Program-made: the position numbers and the translations under genes
Origin: Polaromonas sp.
Lineage (GTDB): Bacteria > Pseudomonadota > Gammaproteobacteria > Burkholderiales > Burkholderiaceae_C
NCBI GenBank assembly: GCA_013824015.1
Contig: PNNC01000093.1
Location: 1-36,615 of the forward strand
DNA: 36,615 nt
Direction: 5' to 3'
Notes under the pieces: generated by a model
What the model was told of the DNA's origin: nothing
The model's database searches: none
Seen by the model: the letters and a program-made list of their open reading frames with translations, nothing else
In this document: one piece after another, positions 15,915-24,309 of the stretch
Layout: each line of letters starts with the position of its first letter
How positions within the stretch are numbered: the stretch's first letter is position 1

Positions 15915-17126
15915 TTGAAAATCACCAAAGTTGAAACCCTCAGGCTCGGCGAGTTTCCCAACATCATCTGGGTCCGGATTTACACCGACGAAGGGCTGGT
16001 CGGCCTGGGCGAGACCTTCATGGGCGCGCAGGCCGTGGAGGCCTATATCCACGAATGGGCCGGCCCCAAACTGCTGGGCAAGGACCCGCTGGCCATCGAG
16101 GCGCGCAACCGGGAACTCACCGGTTACCTCGGCTGGCGCGGCTCCGGTGTCGAGACGCGCGGCAATTCCGCGATCGACATCGCGCTGTGGGACATTTTCG
16201 GCAAGGCGGCCAACATGCCGCTGTACACCGCGCTGGGCGGGAAGAGCCGCGACAGCATACGTATCTACAACACCTGCGCCGGTTACCAGTACGTGCGCAG
16301 CACCGTGAACCAGAACACCGCCAACTGGGGCATCGGCCAGGCCAAAAAAGCCAATGCCGGGCCTTATGAGGATCTGGAAGGTTTTTTGCACCATGCTGAC
16401 GAACTCGCCGAATCGCTGCTCTCCGAAGGCGTGACCGCGATGAAGATCTGGCCCTTCGATCCGGCGGCCGAAAAAAGCGACGGCCAGTACATCAGCAACA
16501 GCGACCTCGAGCTGGCGCTGGAACCGTTTCGCAAGATACGCTCCGCGGTGGGTGAGCAAATGGACATCATGGTCGAGTTCCACAGCCTGTGGCGACTGCC
16601 GATGGCGCAAAAAATCGCGCGGGCGCTCAAGCCCTTCAACACCTTCTGGCACGAAGACGCGATCCGCATGGATTCGCTGGACCTGCTCAAGCAGTATGCG
16701 AAGGACTGCGACGCACTGATCTGCGCCAGCGAAACCCTGAGCTACAAATGGGGCTTCAAGGACTATTTGCAGACCTGCGTGGCCGGTGTCGCCATGCTGG
16801 ACCTGAGCTGGTGCGGCGGCCTGAGCGAGGCCCGCAAGATCGCCGCCATGGCCGATGCCTGGCAACTGCCGGTGGCGCCGCACGACTGCACCGGCCCGGT
16901 GGTCTGGGCCGCCTCCAGCCACCTGTCGCTGCACGCGCCGAATGCGCTGATCCAGGAAAGCGTGCGCGCTTTTTACACCGGCTGGTACAAGGAGCTGGTG
17001 ACCGAATTGCCGACTGTGACGAAGGGCATGCTCAGCCTCAATGCCAAGCCCGGGCTGGGCCTGGAATTGCTGCCCGATCTGCACCAGCGCGCCGACGCCA
17101 CCTTGCGCACCTGCCTGCCGAACTGA
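15915..17126 (+). CDS. Enolase-superfamily sugar-acid dehydratase (mandelate racemase-like), TTG start
   Basis: A 403-residue mandelate racemase/muconate lactonising enzyme family protein. Mg ligands can be placed at E221 (MVEFHS), E247 (WHEDAI) and E273 (ICASETL). H223, two residues after the first ligand, and H323 in APHDCTGP resemble the acid/base pair of DgoD-type galactonate dehydratases; a single K177 (MKIWPFD) replaces the usual K-x-K motif. It should therefore dehydrate a sugar acid to a 2-keto-3-deoxy acid; the exact substrate is not clear. The start is TTG at 15915, supported by GGAG six bases upstream and by the conserved M-K-I-T-x-V beginning. It directly follows a terminator and precedes a second enolase-superfamily gene by 21 bp. 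Confidence 0.88.
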   Translation: MKITKVETLRLGEFPNIIWVRIYTDEGLVGLGETFMGAQAVEAYIHEWAGPKLLGKDPLAIEARNRELTGYLGWRGSGVETRGNSAIDIALWDIFGKAANMPLYTALGGKSRDSIRIYNTCAGYQYVRSTVNQNTANWGIGQAKKANAGPYEDLEGFLHHADELAESLLSEGVTAMKIWPFDPAAEKSDGQYISNSDLELALEPFRKIRSAVGEQMDIMVEFHSLWRLPMAQKIARALKPFNTFWHEDAIRMDSLDLLKQYAKDCDALICASETLSYKWGFKDYLQTCVAGVAMLDLSWCGGLSEARKIAAMADAWQLPVAPHDCTGPVVWAASSHLSLHAPNALIQESVRAFYTGWYKELVTELPTVTKGMLSLNAKPGLGLELLPDLHQRADATLRTCLPN

Positions 17127-17147
17127 ACAAGAAAATCAGGAGACTTC

Positions 17148-18260
17148 ATGAAGATCACATCCGTCCGTCCTTTCATCCTGCATGTGCCGGTGACGGGCTC
17201 GCAGATCGCCGACAGCACCCACAGCATCACCCACTGGGGCGTGGTGGGCGCACAGATTGACACCGATAACGGGCTCAGCGGCTACGGTTTCACTGGCACC
17301 CACGCGCACCTGCCCAGCGACCAGCTGATCACGCGCTGTATCGAGACCTGCCACGCGCCGATGCTGATCGGCGAGGACGCCGGCGACATCAACCGCCTGT
17401 GGAAAAAACTGGCGCGCAATCCGGCGCTGCAGTGGGTAGGCCGCGCCGGCATCACCACGCTGTCACATGCCGCGATCGACCTGGCGCTGTGGGACCTCAA
17501 GGCCAAGGCCGCGCAGCAACCGCTGTGGAAACTGCTGGGCGGCCAGGTGCGCGACCGGGTCCGCGCCTACAACACCGACATCGGCTGGCTCAGCATCGCC
17601 GACGACAAGCTGGTGGAGGGGGCGCAGCGGGCGGTGGCTGACGGCTTTACCGGCATCAAGATCAAGGTCGGATCGACCGTGGAGCGCGACCTGCGGCGCC
17701 TGGCCGCGGTGCGCAAGGCGATTGGCCCGGATGTCACGCTGGCGATCGACGGCAACGGCAAGTGGGACCTGCCGACCTGCCAGCGCTTCTGCCGCGCCGC
17801 GCAGGACGCGGATGTGTTCTGGTTCGAGGAGCCGCTCTGGCATGACGACGTGAAGGGCCATGCGCAGCTGGCGCGCGCCACGTCGATACCGGTCGCGCTG
17901 GGCGAGCAGCTCTACACCGTCGATGCGTTTTCCGAATTTTTTGCGCAGCAGGCGATTCATTGGGTGCAGCCCGACGTCACGCGAATGGCCGGCCTGACCG
18001 AGGTGTTGCGTGTCTGCGAAACCGCGCATGCCTTCCGCCTGCCGGTGGCGCCGCACGCGGGTGACATGAGCCAGGTGCATGTGCACCTGTCGTATGCACA
18101 CCCGGCCTGCGAGGTGCTCGAATTCATCCCCTGGATCAAGGACTGTTTCACCGACCCGGCCGAGGTGGTGGATGGCTACTTCCGCCGCCCCGAGTTGCCA
18201 GGCGCCGGCACCACGCCGACGTCCGCCGCCTGGACGCAGTTCAGGCAGGCGACCGCCTGA
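17148..18260 (+). CDS. Enolase-superfamily dehydratase (mandelate racemase/galactarate-talarate type)
   Basis: A 370-residue enolase-superfamily enzyme of the mandelate racemase subgroup. K171-x-K173 (GIKIKVGS) is on the second strand of the barrel, the metal ligands are D201 (AIDGNGKW), E227 (FEEPLW) and E253 (LGEQLY), and D276 with H303 (APHAGD) forms the second base dyad. This K/H pairing is that of L-talarate/galactarate dehydratase and related acid-sugar dehydratases, which is my best guess. It is clearly different from the gene upstream, with which it shares only distant similarity, so the two probably act on different sugar acids or epimers. A GGAG precedes the ATG. Confidence 0.88.
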   Translation: MKITSVRPFILHVPVTGSQIADSTHSITHWGVVGAQIDTDNGLSGYGFTGTHAHLPSDQLITRCIETCHAPMLIGEDAGDINRLWKKLARNPALQWVGRAGITTLSHAAIDLALWDLKAKAAQQPLWKLLGGQVRDRVRAYNTDIGWLSIADDKLVEGAQRAVADGFTGIKIKVGSTVERDLRRLAAVRKAIGPDVTLAIDGNGKWDLPTCQRFCRAAQDADVFWFEEPLWHDDVKGHAQLARATSIPVALGEQLYTVDAFSEFFAQQAIHWVQPDVTRMAGLTEVLRVCETAHAFRLPVAPHAGDMSQVHVHLSYAHPACEVLEFIPWIKDCFTDPAEVVDGYFRRPELPGAGTTPTSAAWTQFRQATA

Positions 18261-18302
18261 GGCCCGCGGGACGTCTCCACGCGAAGGGCAAAATAAGCGG
18301 TG

Positions 18303-18824
18303 ATGAATTCCGATATTTTTGTGGTCATGGGCGTCAGCGGCTGCGGCAAAAGCACCGTGGGCGCGCAGCTGGCCGAGGCCTTGAAGCTGCCGTTTCTGGA
18401 GGGTGACTTGTTGCACCCGGAGCGCAATGTGCAGCGCATGGCCGCTGGTGTTGCGCTGAGCGATGAAGATCGCGAGGGCTGGTTGCAGGCGCTGGCCGAA
18501 CGCCTGCGCCAGGCGCAAGCGGCAGGGCAGGGAATGGTGCTGTCGTGTTCGGCGCTCAAGCGCGCTTACCGCGACATCCTGCGCAGCGGCGCACCGGACC
18601 TGCGTTTTGTCTATCTGCACGGTGACCAGGCGCTGCTGGCAGCCCGCATGGCGGCACGCACGGGCCATTACATGCCCTTGTCGCTGCTGGACAGCCAGCT
18701 GGCCACGCTGGAGCCGCCCGGCGTGGACGAGAATGTGCTGGGCTTTCAGGTTGCCAGTCGGCCTGAAGATATCGTGGCCGCCGTGCTGGCTGGCCGGCAT
18801 GCAGGCGCCGGCAGCGCGTCCTGA
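18303..18824 (+). CDS. gntK: Gluconokinase
   Basis: A 173-residue P-loop kinase of the GntK/thermoresistant gluconokinase family. The Walker A motif GVSGCGKST is at residues 10-18, followed by the substrate-binding EGDLLHPERNVQRMAAG (about 33-49) and SCSALKRAYRDILR (about 80-93), all diagnostic. It transfers phosphate from ATP to gluconate, giving 6-phosphogluconate. A GTG at 18300 could add one residue; the ATG is preferred. It sits 42 bp after the second enolase-superfamily gene. A gluconate enzyme beside galactonate genes suggests the locus serves several aldonic acids. Confidence 0.9.
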   Translation: MNSDIFVVMGVSGCGKSTVGAQLAEALKLPFLEGDLLHPERNVQRMAAGVALSDEDREGWLQALAERLRQAQAAGQGMVLSCSALKRAYRDILRSGAPDLRFVYLHGDQALLAARMAARTGHYMPLSLLDSQLATLEPPGVDENVLGFQVASRPEDIVAAVLAGRHAGAGSAS

Positions 18825-18869
18825 ACGGTGCGCAGCCCGATTCCGATTCACTTTTCTCCTGGACCGACC

Positions 18870-19253
18870 ATGACAGTTTTCACCAAAGTCATTCTTTACA
18901 CCGACACCGATGGCCGCGCCAGATTCCGCGAGGAGGCGCTGGCGCTCAGCGAAGGCTCGCCGCAGGCGATGTTGTCGCCGCTGGCGCCTTCGAGCGGCTA
19001 CCAGTTGCGCCACAGCCCGGTGGGTTTCCGCAGCCAGTTCCACTGCACGCCGAAACCGCAATGGGTGTTCATTCTGGGCGGGCAGATGGAAATCGGCCTG
19101 CAGGGCGGGGTGTCGCGGGTGTTCGGCCCGGGTGAGCATTTCTATTCTGCCGACGTGTTGCCGGAAGGCGCCACTTTTGACGCGACGCTGCACGGCCACT
19201 GGAGCCGACAGGTCGGGCCGGATCCGCTGGTCACCCTGTTTTTGCAGGGCTGA
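18870..19253 (+). CDS. Small cupin-domain protein
   Basis: A 127-residue single-domain cupin-like protein. The middle reads H-C-T-P-K-P-Q-W-V-F-I-L-G-G-Q-M-E-I, then FGPGEHFYSADVLPEGATF, an R-S-D-type beta-barrel pattern. The first motif's histidine (H65-like) and the G-E-H in the second are candidate metal ligands. The start at 18870 has a GGA six bases upstream; a 14-codon longer frame is open but lacks a better signal. As the last gene of the plus arm it may be an isomerase or sugar-acid-binding accessory, but no activity can be assigned. Confidence 0.75.
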   Translation: MTVFTKVILYTDTDGRARFREEALALSEGSPQAMLSPLAPSSGYQLRHSPVGFRSQFHCTPKPQWVFILGGQMEIGLQGGVSRVFGPGEHFYSADVLPEGATFDATLHGHWSRQVGPDPLVTLFLQG

Positions 19254-19263
19254 GCTTCCGGTT

Positions 19264-19313
19264 TGCTATAAAAATAGTAGCTATTCGCCCTTGCCGGACA
19301 TGGGCTGAGGGCC
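19264..19313 (+). repeat. Dispersed AT-core repeat, copy A
   Basis: This 50-bp intergenic element begins TGCTATAAAAATAGTAGCT and ends CATGGGCTGAGGGCC. It aligns with the minus-strand copies at 27269-27318 and 34041-34086 (shared TAGCT core, C-rich middle, ATGGGC and terminal G/C block). It lies between the convergent cupin and oxidoreductase genes. Similar elements recur in Comamonadaceae genomes as I recall. Confidence 0.6.
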
Positions 19314-19330
19314 GAAATGATTTGAAATTG

Positions 19331-20137
19331 TCAGCGCGGCTGCATGTCGCCCGACAGCAGCACGGTCTGGCCTGGGCGACCTGCCAGGACGCCGTTCACG
19401 AGCGCAGCGGCCACGTCCGCTGCGTCAATCGCGCGGTAGTTGGCGGGGGTCAGCGGCCTGAGCAGGCGCATGGCCGCCGCTGCGAATTTTTCTGCGGCAC
19501 GCTGGGGCTGGCCCAGGGTGCTGCGGTCACCACTGAGCAGCGAGGGGCGGGCCAGCACCACCGTGTCATAACCGAGCTGGCCGGCGGCAGCTTCCATCTC
19601 GCCCTTGACGCGGTTGTAAAACACGCTGGAGCTGGCACTGGCGCCCATGGCGCTGACGAGGCCCAGCCGGCGCGCGCCGGCGGCACGCGCCGAGCGCGCC
19701 ACGGCCAGCACCGCGTCGAAATCGACGGCGCGGAAAGCGGGCTGGCTGCCCGCGACCTTGATGGTGGTGCCCAGCGCGATGAACACGTCGTCCACCGCGG
19801 GCGCCTCGAATGTAGCGAAGTCCGCGATGACGTGGACTTGCAGTTTGGGATGGGTGATCCCGGGTGGGCGCCGGCCCACACAGTGGACCGCCGCGTAGCT
19901 TTTATCGGCCAGTAAACGAGCCAGAATTTCCCGACCGACCAGACCCGTTGCCCCGGCCACCAGCGCCACCCGAGCGTCCGCCGCCACCACCGCCGCCGGC
20001 AGGACGGCCGCCGCCGCGGTAGTTGCCGCGGTTGCCGCCTGTGGGCTGGCCGGAAGAGGGGAAGCCGGAAGAGACATGGCTGGTGGGCTGGGCATCGCCG
20101 CGTTCCTGGGGTTCGCGCTGACGTGGGGGTTGGTCAT
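19331..20137 (-). CDS. NAD(P)-binding Rossmann oxidoreductase (atypical SDR, NmrA/TIP30-like), overlapping rhlE
   Basis: A 268-residue protein. The dinucleotide motif GATGLVG is at residues 62-68 (19934-19954), followed by an atypical-SDR core with [29 protein letters not shown] and the active-site-like Y-N-R-V-K-G-E-M-E. It is a NAD(P)H-binding epimerase/reductase-like protein of unknown substrate. The ATG at 20137 is preferred because GAGGAA lies five bases upstream. It gives a 55-residue Ala/Pro-rich leader, so a later start is possible (for example a GTG near 19990). With any reasonable start, the gene begins inside the helicase gene in another frame; the Rossmann motif and the helicase RGG tail share DNA. 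Overlap is 236 bp with the chosen start. Confidence 0.8.
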   Translation of the reverse strand: MTNPHVSANPRNAAMPSPPAMSLPASPLPASPQAATAATTAAAAVLPAAVVAADARVALVAGATGLVGREILARLLADKSYAAVHCVGRRPPGITHPKLQVHVIADFATFEAPAVDDVFIALGTTIKVAGSQPAFRAVDFDAVLAVARSARAAGARRLGLVSAMGASASSSVFYNRVKGEMEAAAGQLGYDTVVLARPSLLSGDRSTLGQPQRAAEKFAAAAMRLLRPLTPANYRAIDAADVAAALVNGVLAGRPGQTVLLSGDMQPR

Positions 20138-21605
20138 TGGAGTTCCTCGCCTGATGTTGTGCAGGCTGTCCACCATAACCGGAATTCTGGCGCGGCTGGC
20201 CGCCCTGGGGCTGGCTGCGGCCACCATTGCCGCCACCGCCGTTGCGGCCGCGACCGCCACCACCATTGCCTCCGCCATTGCCGCCACCACCGCCGGCGTT
20301 GCCGCCACGGCCGGTCTGCGGCTTGTTTTCGCGGATGCGGTTCATCATTTCGCTGCGGGCGGCCTTGGCGGCGGCCTGCATCACGTCCCGGCTTGGCGGC
20401 TTGCCAATGCCGCCCCAGATGGTCTGGTGGCCCATCGCCAGCGGCTCGGCTTTTTCGCCGGGCTCGGCTTCAAAACCGGGCACGGTGACTTTTTCGATGT
20501 TCTGTTTGGTGAAACGCTCGATGTCCTGCATGAAGCCTTCTTCGTCCAGGCAGACCAGGCTCACCGCCTCGCCGCTGTTGCCGGCGCGGCCGGTGCGGCC
20601 GATACGGTGGACGTAGTCTTCGCTGACGTTGGGGATTTCATAGTTGACGACATGCGGCAGTTCGTCGATGTCGATGCCGCGCGCGGCGATATCGGTGGCC
20701 ACCAGCGCGCGGATGCTGCCGCTCTTGAAGTCGGCCAGCGCCTGGGTGCGGGCGGTCTGGCTCTTGTTGCCGTGCAGCGCCATCGCCGGGATGCCGTTTT
20801 TGGTCAGGTGTTCGGCCACATTGTTGGCGCCGAACTTGGTGCGGGTGAACACCAGCACCTGGCTCCAGTTGTGCTCGTTGATGATGTGGGTGAGCAGGGC
20901 TTTTTTCTTGCCACGGCCGACCGGGTGGATGGTCTGCGTGATGCGCTGCACCGTGGTGTTGCGCGGCGTGACCTGGATGCTTTGCGGGTTTTTCAGCAGG
21001 CCGTTGGCCAGCTCGCGGATCTCGTCGCTGAAGGTGGCGGAAAACAGCAGCGACTGCTTCTGCTTGGGCACCAGCGCCAGCACCTTCTTGATGTCATGGA
21101 TGAAACCCATGTCCAGCATGCGGTCGGCTTCGTCGAGCACCAGCATCTGCACCTGGCCGAGGTCCAGCGTGCCCTGGCTGGCGTGGTCCAGCAGGCGGCC
21201 GGGGGTGGCCACCAGGATGTCGACGCCGCGGCGCAGTTTTTCAATCTGCGCGCCCATGCCGACGCCGCCGAACATCACCATGGAGCTGAGCTCCAGGTAC
21301 TTGCCGTAAACGCGCACACTTTCCTCGACCTGCGCCGCGAGTTCGCGCGTCGGGGTCATGATCAGGCAGCGAACGGCATTGACGCCGCGCTTGTTTTTCA
21401 GCGAAGGCTCGCTGGACAGGCGTTGCAGCATCGGCAGCACAAAGGCCGCAGTTTTGCCGGTGCCGGTCTGGGCGCCGCCCAGAAGATCACCGCCTGCAAG
21501 CACGGCGGGAATCGCCTGGGCCTGGATCGGGGTGGGGGTGTCATAGCCCTGCTCAAGCACGGCTTTAAGAATGGCCGGAGCCAGATTCAGATTTTCAAAG
21601 GTCAT
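19902..21605 (-). CDS. rhlE: DEAD-box ATP-dependent RNA helicase (RhlE type)
   Basis: A 567-residue DEAD-box helicase that remodels RNA in degradation and ribosome maturation. The motifs are in order: Q motif ending TPTPIQ (about 22-27), AQTGTGKT (motif I), TPTRELA (Ia), DEAD (II), SAT (III), and [11 protein letters not shown] and HRIGRTGR (V, VI) near 310-350. From about residue 430 to the end is a low-complexity Gly/Arg/Asn/Gln tail with many RGG-like steps, typical of RNA-binding tails of RhlE proteins. The last 78 codons are shared with the start of the oxidoreductase gene. It is divergent from ettA over a 286-bp gap, the longest gene-free interval outside the left end. Confidence 0.93.
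   Translation of the reverse strand: MTFENLNLAPAILKAVLEQGYDTPTPIQAQAIPAVLAGGDLLGGAQTGTGKTAAFVLPMLQRLSSEPSLKNKRGVNAVRCLIMTPTRELAAQVEESVRVYGKYLELSSMVMFGGVGMGAQIEKLRRGVDILVATPGRLLDHASQGTLDLGQVQMLVLDEADRMLDMGFIHDIKKVLALVPKQKQSLLFSATFSDEIRELANGLLKNPQSIQVTPRNTTVQRITQTIHPVGRGKKKALLTHIINEHNWSQVLVFTRTKFGANNVAEHLTKNGIPAMALHGNKSQTARTQALADFKSGSIRALVATDIAARGIDIDELPHVVNYEIPNVSEDYVHRIGRTGRAGNSGEAVSLVCLDEEGFMQDIERFTKQNIEKVTVPGFEAEPGEKAEPLAMGHQTIWGGIGKPPSRDVMQAAAKAARSEMMNRIRENKPQTGRGGNAGGGGGNGGGNGGGGRGRNGGGGNGGRSQPQGGQPRQNSGYGGQPAQHQARNSNDQPPRQREPQERGDAQPTSHVSSGFPSSGQPTGGNRGNYRGGGRPAGGGGGGGRSGGAGGRGNGSGRSGNSGSFTGR
20143..20148 (-). promoter_or_regulatory. Ribosome binding site that decides the oxidoreductase start
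   Basis: On the minus strand GAGGAA precedes the ATG at 20137 with a 5-nt spacer, and lies inside the helicase coding region. It is the only good Shine-Dalgarno sequence near any candidate start of the oxidoreductase. Confidence 0.5.
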
Positions 21606-21891
21606 TTTTTTGCACTGCTGGAGTGCTCAGGATCGGCCTGTGGGAGCTTGTGGGCATCCCGCCAGTCAAAGGCAGATTGGGGTCAGGAGTTGGGCCAAAA
21701 ACACCCTGAATCGTTGCCGATACTGTCACAGAGGTGTGCCCGAATGTTGCAGGCAACTGGAGCGAGCAACAGGGGTATTGTCGCACGGAACGATAATCGG
21801 GGGATTGCCGCAAAAAAATCGCCGAAAATCAACGGCTGGCTTGCGCTCACGCCTTTCTTTTGTTGTCCCTCCTTTTTAGAAGTTGATCCTG
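21606..21891. other. Divergent intergenic region between rhlE and ettA
   Basis: This 286-bp region must hold promoters for both genes. I found no pair of -35/-10 boxes with acceptable spacing. A short GTTGC/GCAAC inverted repeat near 21746-21757 is the only structure noticed. Length and position would suit a long helicase leader of the kind seen for cold-shock helicases, but nothing in the sequence demonstrates this. Confidence 0.4.
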
Positions 21892-23553
21892 ATGGCCCAG
21901 TACGTTTTCACCATGAACAAGGTCGGCAAAGTTGTGCCGCCCAAGCGTCAGATCCTCAAGGATGTGTCGCTCAGCTTTTTCCCCGGCGCCAAGATCGGCG
22001 TGCTGGGCACCAACGGCTCCGGCAAGTCCACCCTGCTCAAGATCATGGCCGGCCTGGACAAGGAGATCGAGGGTGAAGCCACCCCGATGCCGAACCTGAA
22101 CATCGGCTACCTGCCGCAGGAGCCCAAGCTCGACCCGACCCACACGGTGCGCGAAAGCGTCGAAGCCGGCATGGGCGCGGTGTTTGCCGCCAAGGCGCAG
22201 CTGGAAGCGGTGTACACCGCCTATGCCGAGCCGGATGCCGATTTTGATGCGCTGGCCGCCGAACAGGCGCGCCTGGAAGCCATCATTGCGACGTCCGGTT
22301 CCGACTCCGAGCACCAGCTCGAGATCGCCGCCGACGCGCTGCGCCTGCCGCCCTGGGATGCGGTGATCGGTGTGTTGTCGGGCGGTGAAAAGCGACGCGT
22401 TGCGCTGTGCAGCCTGCTGCTGTCCAAGCCCGACATGCTGCTGCTTGACGAGCCGACCAACCACCTGGACGCCGAATCGGTGGACTGGCTGGAGCAGTTC
22501 CTGCAGCGTTACCCGGGCACCGTGGTGGCCATCACCCATGACCGCTACTTTCTCGACAACGCCGCCGAGTGGATTCTGGAGCTGGACCGTGGCCGTGGCA
22601 TCCCCTGGAAGGGCAACTACAGCACCTGGCTGGAGCAAAAGGGCGAACGCCTGGCGCAGGAGCAAAAGGGCGAGGAAGCCCGCGCCAAGGCCTTGAAGAA
22701 AGAACTCGAATGGTCGCGGCAGAACCCGAAAGCGCGCCAGGCCAAGAGCAAGTCGCGGCTGGCCCGTTTCGAGGAGCTGTCCGATTTTGAATACCAGCAG
22801 CGCAATGAAACCCAGGAGATTTTCATCCCGGTGGCCGAGCGCCTGGGCAATGAGGTCATCGAGTTCAAGAATGTCAGCAAGTCCTTTGGCGACCGCCTGC
22901 TGATCGACAACCTGAGCTTCAAGATTCCGGCCGGCGCGATTGTCGGCATCATCGGCCCGAACGGCGCCGGCAAATCGACGCTGTTCAAGCTGATCGCCGG
23001 CAAGGAGCAGCCCGACAGCGGCGAGGTGGTGATCGGCAAAACCGCGCGCATGGCTTTTGTGGACCAGCACCGCGATGACCTCGCCAACGAAAAAACTGTC
23101 TGGGAAGACATTTCCGGCGGGCTCGACCTGCTGACCGTCGGCAAGTTCACCATGCCCAGCCGCGCTTATGCGGGGCGCTTCAACTTCAACGGCGCCGACC
23201 AGCAAAAACGGGTGGGCACGCTGTCCGGTGGCGAGCGTGGCCGCCTGCACCTGGCCAAAACCCTGATTGCCGGCGGCAATGTGCTGATGCTCGACGAGCC
23301 GTCCAACGACCTCGACGTGGAAACCCTGCGCTCACTGGAAGACGCCTTGCTCGAGTTCGCCGGCTCCATCATGGTGATCAGCCATGACCGCTGGTTCCTG
23401 GACCGCATCGCGACCCACATCCTCGCCGCTGAAGGCGACAGCCAGTGGACCTTCTTCGATGGCAACTACCAGGAATATGAAGCCGACAAGAAGAAGCGCC
23501 TCGGTGAAGAGGGTGCCAAGCCCAAGCGTATGCGTTTCAAGGCGCTGAAATAA
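21892..23553 (+). CDS. ettA: Energy-dependent translational throttle protein EttA (ABC-F)
   Basis: A 553-residue ABC-F ATPase that binds the ribosomal E site and gates the first elongation steps according to the ADP/ATP ratio. It has two ABC domains and no membrane segment. Walker A motifs are GTNGSGKST (39-47) and GPNGAGKST (near 358-366), and the signatures LSGGEKRR and LSGGERGR precede Walker B LLLDEPTNH and LMLDEPSND. The inter-domain P-site tRNA interaction linker contains the Lys/Arg-rich QNPKARQAKSKSRLARFEEL, and RFKALK closes the protein as usual. The ATG at 21892 gives the family length; a TTG three codons earlier is less likely. Confidence 0.96.
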   Translation: MAQYVFTMNKVGKVVPPKRQILKDVSLSFFPGAKIGVLGTNGSGKSTLLKIMAGLDKEIEGEATPMPNLNIGYLPQEPKLDPTHTVRESVEAGMGAVFAAKAQLEAVYTAYAEPDADFDALAAEQARLEAIIATSGSDSEHQLEIAADALRLPPWDAVIGVLSGGEKRRVALCSLLLSKPDMLLLDEPTNHLDAESVDWLEQFLQRYPGTVVAITHDRYFLDNAAEWILELDRGRGIPWKGNYSTWLEQKGERLAQEQKGEEARAKALKKELEWSRQNPKARQAKSKSRLARFEELSDFEYQQRNETQEIFIPVAERLGNEVIEFKNVSKSFGDRLLIDNLSFKIPAGAIVGIIGPNGAGKSTLFKLIAGKEQPDSGEVVIGKTARMAFVDQHRDDLANEKTVWEDISGGLDLLTVGKFTMPSRAYAGRFNFNGADQQKRVGTLSGGERGRLHLAKTLIAGGNVLMLDEPSNDLDVETLRSLEDALLEFAGSIMVISHDRWFLDRIATHILAAEGDSQWTFFDGNYQEYEADKKKRLGEEGAKPKRMRFKALK

Positions 23554-23597
23554 TTGGCCCCCATGCTTGTCACTGCGTGCGCCTGCGGTGATGCACT

Positions 23598-23629
23598 GCC
23601 CCTTGAACCAAGAAAAGGGGCGTATTTTT
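23598..23629 (+). terminator. Probable intrinsic terminator after ettA
   Basis: GCCCCTT (23598-23604) and AAGGGGC (23615-23621) form a 7-bp stem with a 10-nt loop, followed by a T-run at 23625-23629. It lies 45 bp after the ettA stop. Confidence 0.55.
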
Positions 23630-23670
23630 CCCTGGGTGGCCGCACGGAAATACCGTGCCCCCCATTTCCC

Positions 23671-23701
23671 CATCCGTTCGTCCTGCGCTGGTCGAAGGAT
23701 G
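23671..23701. repeat. Imperfect REP-like hairpin before the DUF1415 gene
   Basis: CATCC...GGATG and TTCG...CGAA arms fold into one interrupted stem around TGCGCT. The core CGTTCGTCCTG...GTCGAAGGA resembles the common proteobacterial extragenic repeat I recall as TTCGACAGGCTCAGGACGAA, in degenerate form. It ends 13 bp before the start of the DUF1415 gene. Confidence 0.5.
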
Positions 23702-23713
23702 CGCTGGCTAACG

Positions 23714-24256
23714 ATGACTGACGAAGAAGTTCTTGCGGCGACCCGGCAGTGGCTCGAAGAGGCCGTGATCGGGCTGAACCTGTGTCCGTTCGCGAAGGCG
23801 GTGTATGTGAAGAACCAGGTGCGGCTGGTGGTGAGCCAGGCGCGGCATGCGGACGACCTGCTGGAGGAACTGGACCGCGAACTCGATTTGCTGGTGGCCA
23901 CGCCGGCCGACCAGATCGACACCACGCTGCTGATTCATCCGACCCTGTTCGAGGACTTCCTCGACTTCAACGACTTCATGGAAATTGCCGAAGGTGTGGT
24001 CGATGAACATGCGCTGGAGGGCGTGGTGCAACTCGCCAGCTTTCACCCGAAGTTCCAGTTTGAAGGCACGGAGCCCGACGATCTCGGCAACTTCACCAAC
24101 CGCGCGCCGTTTGCGATATTGCATTTGCTGCGCGAGGAAAGTGTTGAGCGCGCGGTGCAGGCTTACCCGGATGCCGAAAGCATTTTCGAGCGCAATATCG
24201 AAACACTTAATCAATTAGGCCTAGCCGGCTGGCAGGCCTTGTACAGCAAAGGCTGA
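23714..24256 (+). CDS. DUF1415 domain protein
   Basis: A 180-residue soluble protein that is a full-length member of DUF1415. The N-terminal V-I-G-L-N-L-C-P-F-A-K segment (about 18-28) is the family hallmark, with a conserved cysteine at about 24; S-F-H-P-K-F-Q-F-E-G-T (about 112-122) and N-x-T-N-R-A-P-F (about 130-137) are also typical. No activity is established for the family. The start at 23714 gives the standard length; the open frame to 23567 runs through the hairpin repeat and terminator and is not coding. Single gene, 160 bp after ettA. Confidence 0.88.
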   Translation: MTDEEVLAATRQWLEEAVIGLNLCPFAKAVYVKNQVRLVVSQARHADDLLEELDRELDLLVATPADQIDTTLLIHPTLFEDFLDFNDFMEIAEGVVDEHALEGVVQLASFHPKFQFEGTEPDDLGNFTNRAPFAILHLLREESVERAVQAYPDAESIFERNIETLNQLGLAGWQALYSKG

Positions 24257-24272
24257 AATAGCAACACCTTGC

Positions 24273-24299
24273 TTGACGGCGCGCATGCCGTCCTATAAA
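24273..24299 (+). promoter_or_regulatory. Predicted promoter of the DUF1631 gene
   Basis: TTGACG (24273-24278) and TATAAA (24294-24299) are each one base from consensus, with a short 15-bp spacer. GACGGC/GCCGTC (24275-24280, 24287-24292) is an inverted repeat inside it that could be an operator. The start codon at 24310 would then follow the transcript start very closely. Confidence 0.4.
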
Positions 24300-24309
24300 A
24301 CCGGCGCTC

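Noticed and set aside
23567-23713. 49-residue N-terminal extension of the DUF1415 protein
   Set aside because: It would be read through a predicted terminator and an extragenic repeat, and the family begins at the Met at 23714.
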